The translations under genes were made by a program, and so were the position numbers. From assembly GCF_038051995.1 (NCBI RefSeq), contig NZ_CP150290.1:3586001-3650000 (forward strand): a DNA stretch of 64,000 nt, in the 5' to 3' direction. The notes beneath the pieces are model-generated. The model worked only from the letters and a program-made list of their open reading frames with translations. It searched no databases and had not been told where the DNA came from. Positions within the stretch are counted from its first letter, which is position 1, and every line of letters starts with the position of its first letter. Below, in pieces: positions 28,666-37,912 of the stretch. Source of the DNA: Paenibacillus sp. FSL H8-0537 (GTDB taxonomy: Bacteria > Bacillota > Bacilli > Paenibacillales > Paenibacillaceae).

Positions 28666-31374
28666 TCAATGAAAGGATCGCCAGAAAGCGCCTTCTGTCG
28701 CAATAATGGAGCGTATTTGGGCATAAGGAATGCGGAACGTCGGGAACCCGGCCGCAAACGGCGCAATATCATACGGGTTAAAATATAAATGCAGCGCATC
28801 CTCCGTCACATAAAAAGGCTGATCCGCTTTAATTCCCGTATAGGTATCTGGAAATACATAGCTATACTGAGGATCCGTCTTAATTTGCTCGCCAACGATA
28901 TCACTAAGCACCTTTACATAATTGCTGCCTGGCTGGAACAGATCCCTCAGCTCGTACATCGACCCGTCGATGACATTGATGTGGCTGTAAATCATCGTCG
29001 GCATGCCATGTGCAGCCCCGAACGGGAAATTGTAGCCATTTAACTGCAGGACTAGAAGGTTTTTGTGGAACCAGGTAACGTCAAAATCGCCGTCATACGA
29101 GTACTCCAGCTGCACATTCGCCGGGACCCTCTTGACCTGCGACAGCTCCTCCAGCTTACGGTTCACCTGCTGCTGTGCCGCCTGGTTCACCATGCCTTCA
29201 ACGCTTGGATAATACACCAAATAATCAACGTTCGGCTTATATTTGTGCTCCTTGACACGCAGCGGAACCCGAAGCGGAATGACCGTATTGCTTTGCCAAA
29301 TGAGGCGCCCGCTGCGCGTATAATAGGACTCCCGGTTATCAACAATTGCCTGTACAACGCCGTCCATAATCGTTAATACGCCTCTGCCAGACAGCCGCGG
29401 ATACCCCTCGGCGGGCTGTCCCTTCGTATTTATAAAGTAGGTCTGTTTCCCATCGGTAACGGAAGCCAGCCCATACTTATAATCCGCCACATCCGTGAAA
29501 AAATAGTCCGTCAGCAGTTTGCCGTCATGATCTGCAATTGCATATAGTGAGCCCAGATACGGCTGATCTGCGTTTCTCGCCTTGCCCAGCGCCAGCCGCT
29601 GCTCGCCCAGCTGGCGAATATCATTATAGGCCGGCTGCACGACATAGCCGCCCCGCTTCTCAATAACGCCATACAACGCGCCAAAACCCTCCGCTGTATT
29701 TACAATTGCCCGGCCATCCTGAAACGGCATGGCCGACGTAAACGCCGGATAAATGACCGATTGGCCGCGCTCATTGATGTACCCGTATTTGCCATTTTGC
29801 TCCGGCTGATAGGAAAGCAGTCCCTCTCCGAGCTGGCCTACATCATAAAACGGGTATTCGGTAAGCTTGCGTCCGTTTCGATCAATTAGCGCAAAGGCCT
29901 GCTCATGCAGCTTCACGACGGCTTTTCCTTTCGTAAAATCGCCGGCGCTTTCGAACTGTGCCGGTATAACCTCCGCCCCTTTACGATCCAAATACCCATA
30001 TTTGGAGCTGTTGTCTGCTTCATTCATGTCATAGAACATCGCCCGTTCATCTGCAAACGCGGAAATGTATGAATAAGCCTTGGGGGTAAGTACATTCCCT
30101 CGCTCATCGATGATTTTAAAGCCTGCGCTATCTATGATGACCGCCCGGCCTTCCGAGAACGGGCCGATAAAATCATAGATCGGCTGAATCCGGAAAGCGC
30201 CTGACCTATCAATTAGACCGCTATTGTTGCCTGACTGCACGACAGCGAGCCCATTTGGCTGAAAAGCATCAGCACTGCTGTATTGCGGCTCAATGATGAA
30301 GCTCCCTTTTGCGTCGATGTAACCCCATTTTGTTCCGCTCGTCGTCTTTACGGCTGCCGGAAGGAGAACTGCTCGGCGAGCATGATCCATTTCCCCTGTT
30401 TCAAATGCAGCTTCTACATATTGCGTTCCATCAAGAGACCAATCCGTGTCATTACTGGCCCAATCCCTTCCTTGCTGCAAGGCTTGCGGATAGTCGAGCC
30501 CCACTGGCGAAGTTGTTCCCATCATATTAGCTGCAGTTCCAGCGTGATCAAAACCGCCCATATCGGCAGTCATTCCTGCTGCTAGCCGCGCTGCCTCTGT
30601 ATCAGCTTCCCCTCTACCGCTAGCCAATATGGCTTGCTTTAATTGCTTCAGCACCTCAAGCGATGGGTAAGGCTCAGGGAAGCTAAGCGCCTTGTGGACA
30701 GAGTCAAGCGCCGCCTGCAACTGGCACGCTTTAAACTGCGCATCTGCAAGATGAAACCAATAGAAGCCATAATCCGGATGCTCGGCTACCATTCGTTCGT
30801 AATAATGGACGACTTTGCAGAAGTAATAAGGATACACATCTGGCGCCGGAACAAGCATTCCTTTCGACCAGCGCATGACGTGGACATCATACGCTTCCCC
30901 CGTGTCATGTGCCCATAATGCCAGCTCGGCCTGCCCATCCCTTCCATTTGGTCCAGGCATATCCTCTACATCCACATAGCTGAAATTGATGCCATCCGGC
31001 AGCACAGGGCAAAGCTTGAAATTGCTGTAGGCATACACCGACAGCGTGGACCAAATGGCTCCAACCTGCCAGCCAATGATTAAATTACAGCATAGACAGC
31101 TGGTCACAGGGGCCGCAGTCATCACCGTTACGCCGTACCCATTTCCTTTCACACAAGCGCCTATCACCCAGCCAAGCTGACAATGCTGCAAAATCATTAC
31201 AAAATATTCGTTATTCAAACGATACACCGCTGCTACCTCGGGGCAACCGTCCCCATTAAAATCCGCCACTACAACTGCATAATGTGGAGACGGGCACGAA
31301 ATTTCAGTCAGCTCCGCTCCAACTGGCAAATGAGCGGCAGCCAATCGCACCCACTGCATGTCATCCGCGTTCAT
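28666..31374 (-). CDS. Large WG-repeat protein with FG-GAP-like head and DUF3298-type tail
   Basis: About 902 residues. The N-terminal part has an FG-GAP/VCBS-like calcium loop (VVADFNGDGCPEVAAV) and a TPR-like helical stretch (about 190-270). Then come about seven WG/KWG beta repeats, for example TKWGYIDAKGSFIIEPQY and GKYGYINERGQSVIYPAF. The last ~200 residues resemble DUF3298/RsiV-type domains (AAHGMPTMIYSHINVIDG, then YFNPYDIAPFAAGFP). No clear signal peptide follows the chosen start at 31374 (GGGGTGTGATGAA before ATG). The longer frame to 31470 adds a hydrophobic N terminus but has no site. Function is unknown. Confidence 0.8.
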   Translation of the reverse strand: MNADDMQWVRLAAAHLPVGAELTEISCPSPHYAVVVADFNGDGCPEVAAVYRLNNEYFVMILQHCQLGWVIGACVKGNGYGVTVMTAAPVTSCLCCNLIIGWQVGAIWSTLSVYAYSNFKLCPVLPDGINFSYVDVEDMPGPNGRDGQAELALWAHDTGEAYDVHVMRWSKGMLVPAPDVYPYYFCKVVHYYERMVAEHPDYGFYWFHLADAQFKACQLQAALDSVHKALSFPEPYPSLEVLKQLKQAILASGRGEADTEAARLAAGMTADMGGFDHAGTAANMMGTTSPVGLDYPQALQQGRDWASNDTDWSLDGTQYVEAAFETGEMDHARRAVLLPAAVKTTSGTKWGYIDAKGSFIIEPQYSSADAFQPNGLAVVQSGNNSGLIDRSGAFRIQPIYDFIGPFSEGRAVIIDSAGFKIIDERGNVLTPKAYSYISAFADERAMFYDMNEADNSSKYGYLDRKGAEVIPAQFESAGDFTKGKAVVKLHEQAFALIDRNGRKLTEYPFYDVGQLGEGLLSYQPEQNGKYGYINERGQSVIYPAFTSAMPFQDGRAIVNTAEGFGALYGVIEKRGGYVVQPAYNDIRQLGEQRLALGKARNADQPYLGSLYAIADHDGKLLTDYFFTDVADYKYGLASVTDGKQTYFINTKGQPAEGYPRLSGRGVLTIMDGVVQAIVDNRESYYTRSGRLIWQSNTVIPLRVPLRVKEHKYKPNVDYLVYYPSVEGMVNQAAQQQVNRKLEELSQVKRVPANVQLEYSYDGDFDVTWFHKNLLVLQLNGYNFPFGAAHGMPTMIYSHINVIDGSMYELRDLFQPGSNYVKVLSDIVGEQIKTDPQYSYVFPDTYTGIKADQPFYVTEDALHLYFNPYDIAPFAAGFPTFRIPYAQIRSIIATEGAFWRSFH

Positions 31375-31509
31375 TTCATCACACCCCACCCGTATACGAC
31401 TGGAATTTATCCTTAACAAACTAAACATATGCAGGAAAATAGGAAATATGATTGCGTTCACGAATGTCAATGATAAAAGGGAACATATTTTTTATTATGT
31501 AAACAAAAT

Positions 31510-31546
31510 AAGCCGGGACATTCCCTTATCAGGAGCATCCGGCTTT
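31510..31546. terminator. Hairpin terminator 3' of the ferritin-like gene
   Basis: AAGCCGG ... CCGGCTT arms. T-rich tracts follow on both strands (ATTTTTTTC on plus, ATTTTGTTT on minus). Confidence 0.65.
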
Positions 31547-31558
31547 ATTTTTTTCTAA

Positions 31559-32032
31559 CTAACCCTTCGTTCGATTTAAAGTAATCAAATAATTGTATTT
31601 ACTTGCATGCTTCAACTCGTCTAAAATAATGCCAAAAACCGTGTCTTTGTATATACCCGCTGGCAAGCCGAACCAAATACTGCGATATTTTTCGACTGCC
31701 GCAAGCTCTCCTAATAATGCTTCCTCTAATCCAGCCAGATAGGAGTTCACCGGCTGATGGGCTTCATTGCTGATACCGGTAATTTCCTGACCCGTAAGCT
31801 GCCTGTAAATCCCGCGAAACATGTGGTTGTGACTGCGCTCATCATTGCGAATAGACATAATGATCCCTGCCTGCTCGGCATTCGGCGCAAGCCTAATCAG
31901 CTCATCATAGAACAACTCATCATTTCGTTCCCCTTGTACCGCTTCTTTTATTAACGTTAGCGCATGCTGTGGGGTTGTTGTCCACACAGGCATAAACACT
32001 GAACTTCTCCATTGGTAATCAACCCAATTCAT
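31559..32032 (-). CDS. Ferritin-like / rubrerythrin-type protein
   Basis: The 157-residue all-helical protein has metal-ligand motifs spaced as in ferritin-like proteins: EAVQGERNDELFYDEL, IRNDERSHNHMFRGIY (ExxH), EEALLGELAAVEKY and LDELKHASKYNYL (ExxH). A di-iron site is likely. Function is probably oxidative stress or iron related, by family only. It stands alone. Confidence 0.85.
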   Translation of the reverse strand: MNWVDYQWRSSVFMPVWTTTPQHALTLIKEAVQGERNDELFYDELIRLAPNAEQAGIIMSIRNDERSHNHMFRGIYRQLTGQEITGISNEAHQPVNSYLAGLEEALLGELAAVEKYRSIWFGLPAGIYKDTVFGIILDELKHASKYNYLITLNRTKG

Positions 32033-32117
32033 CTATTAGCCTCCACAAATAAGGATCATGATTTAGATCAGCATATGTGTGAGCAGCCCATTTGTTTACA
32101 ATTGCTCAATTGACAGC

Positions 32118-33107
32118 TTAGTTCCCTTTAATCGGCTTATCTGGCCCTTCTTCTTGCTTGTCCGTATAAAGCGACATCATTGACTGTACCTCTTGAAGCA
32201 GCTTCTGGCGCAGCTCTAACGGCTCAAGAGCCTCGACCGTTGAACCGAATTTAAGCAAAATTTCGCAGGCGGATTCCAGTGTATTGAAAAGCACATCCGC
32301 CTGGATTTCATCCTGATAAACAGTGCCTACTGCCGTAACCGTTACATACCACTGCTTACGAAATCGGGGAAGGTCAGCTTCCTTCATGCGGATTTTCGCC
32401 GGATAACGCGGCAGCTCAGACTTGAACTGCGCAATGGATTGCTGCCAGTAAGAGGCTAAATCGAACCGTTCCGGCCGATCGAAGCTCTCCCCTTGCATAG
32501 CCGCCTCATGCAGCCGGGAAATGCGATACGTTCGCATTCCGCCTTCCGTGTCAGCAACGAGGTACCACGCATTATTTTTCGCCACAAGCCCGAGTGGTTG
32601 AACTAGCCTTTCAGCCAGCTCCGCTCCGCGAGTGTATGCAATGAGCAGCTTCCGCTCCAGCCAAATCGCTTCTTGAATCAGCGGGAGAAGCGGCACCTGC
32701 TCGCTTGCTTCCCGCCAGCCCGCACCGTCGATATGAATGCGCTGCCGCACCTTTTCCGCTTCCTCCCGATACATCGACGGAAATGCGGCGATCAGCTTCT
32801 GAAAAGCAGCGTCAAAGTTATCGCTGATCCCCAATTCTAAGGCAATGCCCGTAGGCTGGGACAGAAGCAGCGACTGGATTTCTTCCTTTTTCATCCCGGT
32901 CAAATTCGTCCTGTAGCCTTCGGCAAGCATCCAGCCGCCATTCGTCCCGCGCTCGGCCACGATCGGAATGCCCGCAGTGCTTAACGCCTCCATGTCGCGA
33001 TGGATTGTCCTTCCCGATACTTCAAGCTGGTTCGCCAGCTCCTGTGACGTCATTCTGCCGCGATTTTGCAGCAGCAGCAATATGGCAATTAATCGATCTG
33101 CCCGCAG
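32118..33107 (-). CDS. YafY-type HTH/WYL transcriptional regulator, CTG start
   Basis: About 329 residues. An N-terminal DeoR-like HTH (RMTSQELANQLEVSGRTIHR, then DMEALSTAGIPIVAERG) is followed by a WYL-domain region with a C-terminal WCX-like extension. No ATG, GTG or TTG gives the conserved family start. The frame begins at a CTG at 33107 (LRADRLIAILLLLQNRGRM), eight bases after a strong AGGAGG and just after an in-frame TAA. The TTG at 33080 would delete the first helix. It follows the SDR gene by 18 nt, so it probably regulates its own operon. Confidence 0.85.
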   Translation of the reverse strand: MRADRLIAILLLLQNRGRMTSQELANQLEVSGRTIHRDMEALSTAGIPIVAERGTNGGWMLAEGYRTNLTGMKKEEIQSLLLSQPTGIALELGISDNFDAAFQKLIAAFPSMYREEAEKVRQRIHIDGAGWREASEQVPLLPLIQEAIWLERKLLIAYTRGAELAERLVQPLGLVAKNNAWYLVADTEGGMRTYRISRLHEAAMQGESFDRPERFDLASYWQQSIAQFKSELPRYPAKIRMKEADLPRFRKQWYVTVTAVGTVYQDEIQADVLFNTLESACEILLKFGSTVEALEPLELRQKLLQEVQSMMSLYTDKQEEGPDKPIKGN

Positions 33108-33125
33108 CTGATATCCCTCCTGTCT

Positions 33126-34031
33126 TTAAGTCGATTTTCCGTCGCTCGCTTCCGGAATCGGAATCGTTTCTAGGGTAGCTGCATAGTTCCCCCAATGTGG
33201 ACGGGTGCCATCTTCATCGTCAAACACGTATTCCTCCGAAAGCCCCCAAGTGCTTAGCGCTTTCCCTGTTTTGAGATGTACTTCTGGATCAGATGCGAGC
33301 GCGGCAACCGCTCTACCAATATAGGCAGGTGTCTCAGACATCAGAAAATGCGGCTCCTGCGCAGCGGCATCCCGCCAATTCGCCTTCGTCACGCCAAAAT
33401 GCTCCAGCATCGCCTCCGAACGCAGAAAACCCGGCGTTAAAGCCAAAGCAGTTACGCCATAAGGGCGTAAGTCCTCTGCCATCGCTTTAGCCAAATGGAT
33501 AACCGACGTTTTGGCCAAGCTATAGTACAAATTGCCGCGATATTGGCTATCTACTCCGTCGGTAATTTCAATGATGAGCCCTTGTTTTCTAGCTGTCATA
33601 AGCGGCGCACCATAATAACTGGTAATCATATGAGAAAAAACAGCACGCTGCTGCATAAGCAGGCCATCCTCCAGCGAATGCTCCCAAAACCGCTTGCCCC
33701 ACTCGGTTAATGGATCACCGCCCCATACATCATTCACCAGCAGGTCTAACTGCCCATTCTGCTCGGCTTTCACCCGCTCAAACAATGCCTGAACCTCCGA
33801 CTCCACCGTATGGTCTACACGCACAGCAATGCCAATTCCCCCAACTGCCGCAACCATCTCCGCCGTTTCGTCAATAGTCTCCTGCCTGTTCATATTCGAC
33901 AAGCCGCCTCGCACACTGCGCCCTGTACAATAGACGGTTGCCCCTGCCTTCCCCAAACCAATTGCAATCCCTCTGCCCGCTCCTCTTGTCGCTCCCGCCA
34001 CAACAGCAACTTTTCCGGCTAACGGTTTCAT
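33126..34031 (-). CDS. Short-chain dehydrogenase/reductase
   Basis: The 301-residue Rossmann protein has the cofactor motif AGATRGAGRGIA and a catalytic YxxxK in NLYYSLAKTS. The usual NNAG is replaced by NDVWGG. A C-terminal extension (about 40 residues after the core) is longer than classical SDRs. NADP(H) or NAD(H) dependence is not resolved. It is cotranscribed with the WYL regulator. Confidence 0.88.
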   Translation of the reverse strand: MKPLAGKVAVVAGATRGAGRGIAIGLGKAGATVYCTGRSVRGGLSNMNRQETIDETAEMVAAVGGIGIAVRVDHTVESEVQALFERVKAEQNGQLDLLVNDVWGGDPLTEWGKRFWEHSLEDGLLMQQRAVFSHMITSYYGAPLMTARKQGLIIEITDGVDSQYRGNLYYSLAKTSVIHLAKAMAEDLRPYGVTALALTPGFLRSEAMLEHFGVTKANWRDAAAQEPHFLMSETPAYIGRAVAALASDPEVHLKTGKALSTWGLSEEYVFDDEDGTRPHWGNYAATLETIPIPEASDGKST

Positions 34032-34158
34032 TACAAGCCACGCTCCCTTTTATTTGCTTCTTCTAGTCTCACCCATTATAACGTTCACTAGATGACAACT
34101 ACTGTCATATATCTCAAACGATTGAGGGGACCAGCTTAGAAATTAAAGGGCAAAATAA

Positions 34159-34209
34159 AATCGCTAATGGTACACGCGCGCCTCTTTCCCCGCATTCCCA
34201 TTAACGATT
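34159..34209 (-). terminator. Terminator of the Crp/Fnr gene
   Basis: AATCGCTAATGG / CCATTAACGATT arms form a stem with one mismatch. On the minus strand it is followed by TTATTTTG. Confidence 0.65.
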
Positions 34210-34225
34210 GTCATACGCTGATATT

Positions 34226-34981
34226 TTACAGACGGCAAACGCCCTTCGCGCAGGCCGGTCCCGTCGGACATTCACAGTGGGTCCGAAGCTCATCGAGCTT
34301 GAGGATAATAATTTCACCGCGGACGACCTTGATTACTTCTTCATCCTTAAGCGCGGCAAGCATGCGATTGACACTTTCACGCGTTGCTCCAATCAGCTCG
34401 GCAAGCTCGTTATTGGTCAGGCGAATATCGATGTGCAGCCCTTCTGGACGCAGCACCCCGTACATATTGCTAAGCCGAATCAGCGTCGAAGCGAGCGCAC
34501 CCAATTTGCCGAACTGCGTCAAATCCCGAAGCTTTGACTGGCTAATTTGCTGCATCATGCCTAACCACTTGGCAAAGCTGACCGCCATACTCCCATTTGT
34601 ATTAAGCAGCAGTTCCAATTCGTCAGAGGCGATAAGACCAGCCACAACATCCTCCGTTGCTTCAGCACTCATGCCATGCAGCAGTTGTCCTTCACCGCCA
34701 TATTCACCGAGAAAATCGCCATGACTGGCAAAAGACAGCGTTAGGCTTTTGCCATCCGCCATCATCCGGGTCAGTTTTATTCTTCCTGAAACAATTAAAT
34801 AATGGTAGCTCGCTGCATCGCCTTCCCAAAATAAATGATTGCCCGCCTCATAACGGTGCATGCTCATCCGCTCGGTTATACGTTCCAAATCAGCTGGGGT
34901 GAAGAAGGCCGCAATGCCTTCTCCTTGTGCAATAGCAGGTCGAGCGAAGCTGCCTCGTTCGTTAGAGCTATTTGCGCTCAT
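34226..34981 (-). CDS. Crp/Fnr-family regulator with C-terminal cysteine cluster
   Basis: About 251 residues. An N-terminal cyclic-nucleotide-binding-type beta barrel (GNHLFWEGDAASYHYLIVSG) precedes an Fnr/Crp winged helix. Its recognition helix GATRESVNRML carries the RExxxR pattern that in Crp reads TGTGA half-sites. The last 20 residues hold four cysteines (HCECPTGPACAKGVCRL), reminiscent of the C-terminal cluster ligands of Bacillus-type Fnr, which suggests an oxygen-sensing [4Fe-4S] centre. The ATG at 34981 has GGAGGGGG nine bases upstream. A matching operator lies in front of the adjacent DoxX gene. Confidence 0.88.
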   Translation of the reverse strand: MSANSSNERGSFARPAIAQGEGIAAFFTPADLERITERMSMHRYEAGNHLFWEGDAASYHYLIVSGRIKLTRMMADGKSLTLSFASHGDFLGEYGGEGQLLHGMSAEATEDVVAGLIASDELELLLNTNGSMAVSFAKWLGMMQQISQSKLRDLTQFGKLGALASTLIRLSNMYGVLRPEGLHIDIRLTNNELAELIGATRESVNRMLAALKDEEVIKVVRGEIIILKLDELRTHCECPTGPACAKGVCRL

Positions 34982-35079
34982 CTGGCTCATCCCCCTCCCG
35001 TTTTGTACATCATACCAATATATGACGTATTTGTGCATACAAATGAGGAAGGAAATTGTTAAAAGCATGTTTTTTCGCA

Positions 35080-35180
35080 CAAGCGTAAACGGCTGAAGCC
35101 GTCTTTTGGTGGCAAAGCTTCCGTTTCGCAGGTGGAATATAAGCCCATTTATAAGTATGAAACTTATAAATTCTTATATT
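35080..35180. repeat. Dispersed hairpin repeat, copy B
   Basis: 101 bp, closely similar to copy A at 16951-17050: CAAGCGTAAACGGCTG at the left end and AACTTATAAATTCTTATATT at the right. The right half holds the perfect inverted repeat TTATAAGT / ACTTATAA. Confidence 0.75.
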
Positions 35181-35184
35181 TAAA

Positions 35185-35242
35185 AAGCTGCATCGCAGCC
35201 CTCATAGGTTCATCCAGAACCATGATTCGCTAGATGCAGCTT
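35185..35242 (-). terminator. Terminator of the DoxX gene 1
   Basis: AAGCTGCATC / GATGCAGCTT arms are followed on the minus strand by TTTTAAAT, which merges into repeat copy B. Confidence 0.75.
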
Positions 35243-35272
35243 GCTTTTATTTAATTGTACCCCTGCTCAGCG

Positions 35273-35815
35273 TCATCTCGCCGAGGGCTTCAGCCCGGTG
35301 CTTTCTCCGTCATTTTTGTGAGGAACAAGACGTTGATACCATTTGCGCATCAGTGGCAACACGTAGTAGTCAAGACCATATTTGCCAGCATTCGCGCCAC
35401 CGACGATGATAATGACACCCAGCAGCACCATCCATGGGTTAACCGAGATCGTTCCTGCGAAGAGGAACATAAAGTTCATGAGAAGCCCGAAAAATACAGC
35501 TGTTGTTGTAAGTGCACCAACGATGAGACCCAAACCTACCAGAAATTCACCAAGCGGGATTAAAAAATTGAACAGCTTTGCATTAGGCAGTGCGAAATGC
35601 TCGATAAATGCGGTATACGTTGGATAGACGGCGAGGCCTGTCGCCCGGTCAGCTACTGGATTTTCAACTGCATTTTTCAAAAATCCTGCCGTATCGAAGC
35701 CCCCGCCTGTCAGCTTGCCCCAGCCCGATTCCAGCCAGTGGTACCCGACATATAGTCTAAGCAGTAACAGCGCACCTGCCGCAATTCGATTTTCTCTCAG
35801 CCATTTGTATAACAT
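35273..35815 (-). CDS. DoxX-family membrane protein 1
   Basis: About 180 residues and four hydrophobic helices. DoxX features: LRLYVGYHWLESGWGKLTGG near the N terminus and LIPLGEFLVGLGLIVGAL in the middle. GTISVNPWMVLLGVIIIVGGANAGKYGLDYY follows near the C terminus. DoxX proteins are linked to quinone- or thiol-dependent redox processes. The ATG at 35815 has AAGGAG nine bases upstream. A perfect Crp/Fnr-type operator stands about 80 bp upstream. It is a tandem paralogue of the next gene. Confidence 0.88.
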   Translation of the reverse strand: MLYKWLRENRIAAGALLLLRLYVGYHWLESGWGKLTGGGFDTAGFLKNAVENPVADRATGLAVYPTYTAFIEHFALPNAKLFNFLIPLGEFLVGLGLIVGALTTTAVFFGLLMNFMFLFAGTISVNPWMVLLGVIIIVGGANAGKYGLDYYVLPLMRKWYQRLVPHKNDGESTGLKPSAR

Positions 35816-35861
35816 GACCACTCACTCCTTAAGTGTTTATGTGTTGTTTGTTTCTGTCTTT

Positions 35862-35904
35862 ATCATAAGGGATGGCCGAACATTAATATGTGATTTTTTT
35901 CACA
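35862..35904 (-). promoter_or_regulatory. Class II Crp/Fnr-type promoter of DoxX 1
   Basis: TGTGATTTTTTTCACA (TGTGA-N6-TCACA, 35889-35904) lies upstream of a TATGAT -10 box (minus strand, 35867-35862). If transcription starts 7 nt after that box, the operator is centred at -41.5, the class II activator position. Confidence 0.65.
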
Positions 35905-36062
35905 ATATACAAAACGATTGGCTGTTTTCGTCTATTTGTGTCGTTTATTTGAACGCAAGCACTGGGCTGAACAGTCACTGCGCTGCGCCACCTTTGATCC
36001 GATGTCAGATGCTGCTGATTATGTAAGTGGCGCAGAGCAACTGGCTGGAACAATGAGGCCCA

Positions 36063-36605
36063 CTAGCCAGCTGTCGGCTTAAATGGACTCTCTCCATCTC
36101 TCAGTCTTTTGCCAGCGATACGTTGATATCTTGTTTTCAAGTAGGGCAAGATGAAATAATCCAGCCCGAACTTGCCTGCATTGGCTCCTCCGATTAGAAT
36201 AATGCCGCCGAGCAGCACCATCCAAGGATTCATGGATATAGAGCCTGCAAATAAATACATGAAATTCATGAGCAATCCGAACAATACGGCCGTCGTGGTG
36301 AATGCACCTACAATTAGGCCCAGGCCCACAAGGAATTCACCAATGGGAATAATGAGATTAAATAGGCCTGTGTTGGGCAAGGCGAAATTCTCCAAAAACC
36401 CCGTGTACATAGGATAAACAAGCTGGCCTGTCGCTTTATCCATGATCGGATTTTCGACGGCATTCGCTATAAAGCCCGCCGAGTTAAAACCTTCTCCAGT
36501 CAGCTTGACCCAGCCAGCCGAAAGCCACTTTATCCCAATATACAAGCGAAGAAATGCGAAAATGCTCGCCGCAATCCGGTTCTCCATCACCCCTGTTAGT
36601 ACCAT
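36063..36605 (-). CDS. DoxX-family membrane protein 2
   Basis: About 180 residues with four hydrophobic helices, collinear with the neighbour at 35273: LRLYIGIKWLSAGWVKLTGE, IPIGEFLVGLGLIVGAF, and GGANAGKFGLDYF. The two look like a tandem duplication with moderate divergence. AAAGGAGG precedes two in-frame ATG codons; the second (36605) has the better spacing. Unlike the first copy, I saw no TGTGA-N6-TCACA in its upstream region, so regulation may have diverged. Confidence 0.88.
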   Translation of the reverse strand: MVLTGVMENRIAASIFAFLRLYIGIKWLSAGWVKLTGEGFNSAGFIANAVENPIMDKATGQLVYPMYTGFLENFALPNTGLFNLIIPIGEFLVGLGLIVGAFTTTAVLFGLLMNFMYLFAGSISMNPWMVLLGGIILIGGANAGKFGLDYFILPYLKTRYQRIAGKRLRDGESPFKPTAG

Positions 36606-36838
36606 CAACATTAACCTCCTTTCGTCTAATTTCGTCGAGCAATTTCATTATATAGGAAAATATGAACATTGTATGTATTTTTATTAAAAATTAAGCAAAT
36701 TGAATTTTATTGATTTTTATTACAATTTGAGGGAATTTAATTTAGTTACCGTAATTATAATTATGTAAACTTAATGCTATGGAAAACAGCAAGCTATATG
36801 CCGCTCATTTTCAACCGACATCCACATCATAAAAAAAA

Positions 36839-36861
36839 CGCTGCATCCAAGATGCAACGCT
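36839..36861 (-). terminator. Terminator of the tyrosine recombinase gene
   Basis: A short strong hairpin (AGCGTTGCATC / GATGCAGCGT as read on the minus strand) is followed by eight T. Confidence 0.85.
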
Positions 36862-36886
36862 TCCCTTCTTGTACTATACCCGTCGG

Positions 36887-37816
36887 CTAAGCTTTTCTGC
36901 TGCCAATCTTCATTTTACCCGCAATATTATTCATCGCATTTTGCAGCTGTTTGTTGTCTATATGCGTATAAATTTGGGTCGTCGCTATACTCGCGTGGCC
37001 CATAAGCTCCTGCAGCGTACGAATATCCGTACCGCTGCGAATTTGCAGCGTCGCAAAGGAGTGCCTTAGCTTATGACTGGAAAGCTTTTTTCCCTCAAGC
37101 TCTGGGAGCCTTTCCTTCATCAGTCCAATTGTTTCATCCGCAACGGTCTGAATCATGCGAATAGATAGCCGCCTGCCGAATTGCGAGACGAACATCGCCT
37201 GTTCCTTCAATTGCCCTGGCGCTTTTCGCGCCTCTATCGCCCGGCGAAGCACCTCCTGTAGTGGCGCAGGCAGCGGGACAACTCGCCATTTCCGCCCTTT
37301 TCCGAGAATATGAAGCGAGCCGTCGGAATGAAAATGCTGCATGTTCAGTCGATGAACCTCGCCTACCCGCAGCCCCGCATAACACATGAGCAGCATTATC
37401 GCGAGATTACGCTCATAATATTTTCCACCAATCGCAGCAACAAGCTGCTCCAGCTCGTCCTCCTCCAAATAGACAGGGATGCGCCCCTTCTCTTGCTTTG
37501 ACTTGGCAATAAGCGCAGCTGGATTAACGCTGAGAGCCTCTAGCTCGATTAGCGCCTTATAAAAGGAACGCACGGAGGAGAGCTTGCGATTGCGCGCTTC
37601 ATCCCCTGCCCCTTTTTCACGACAAGCAGACATAAATCGCACCATATCCAATTTTCCAACCTGATCGAGCGCCTTCGGATGTACCATATGTAAAAAATGC
37701 TGGGTGTCACTTAAATAGGCCCGCTGCGTCGCTGCCGTCATCCCTTTGTTTTTCATCCAGATGGAGAACAGCTCCAACTCCTGCGTGTACGTATCGATAA
37801 TTTCATGCTGCCACAT
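36887..37816 (-). CDS. Tyrosine recombinase (XerC/XerD-like)
   Basis: The 309-residue protein has an N-terminal SAM-like core-binding domain and a C-terminal catalytic domain. Catalytic residues are visible: Arg in YAGLRVGEVH, the HxxR in SSHKLRHSFATL, and GHASIATTQIYTH with the downstream histidine and nucleophilic tyrosine. No phage or transposon genes and no att-like repeats were seen beside it, so a housekeeping or orphan Xer-type role is as likely as an element integrase. Confidence 0.9.
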   Translation of the reverse strand: MWQHEIIDTYTQELELFSIWMKNKGMTAATQRAYLSDTQHFLHMVHPKALDQVGKLDMVRFMSACREKGAGDEARNRKLSSVRSFYKALIELEALSVNPAALIAKSKQEKGRIPVYLEEDELEQLVAAIGGKYYERNLAIMLLMCYAGLRVGEVHRLNMQHFHSDGSLHILGKGRKWRVVPLPAPLQEVLRRAIEARKAPGQLKEQAMFVSQFGRRLSIRMIQTVADETIGLMKERLPELEGKKLSSHKLRHSFATLQIRSGTDIRTLQELMGHASIATTQIYTHIDNKQLQNAMNNIAGKMKIGSRKA

Positions 37817-37912
37817 GCTGCTTGCTACCTCCAGCTCCTCAAATTCAAACTTTTAAAGCTTAAATTTGATATATTCCTTATCATAGCTGATAAATATAAT
37901 GCCCGTAAAGGG

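Noticed and set aside
36887..37816. Tyrosine recombinase as sign of an integrated element
   Set aside because: No att-like repeats, phage or conjugation genes, or tRNA next to it; it fits an orphan Xer-type enzyme equally well.
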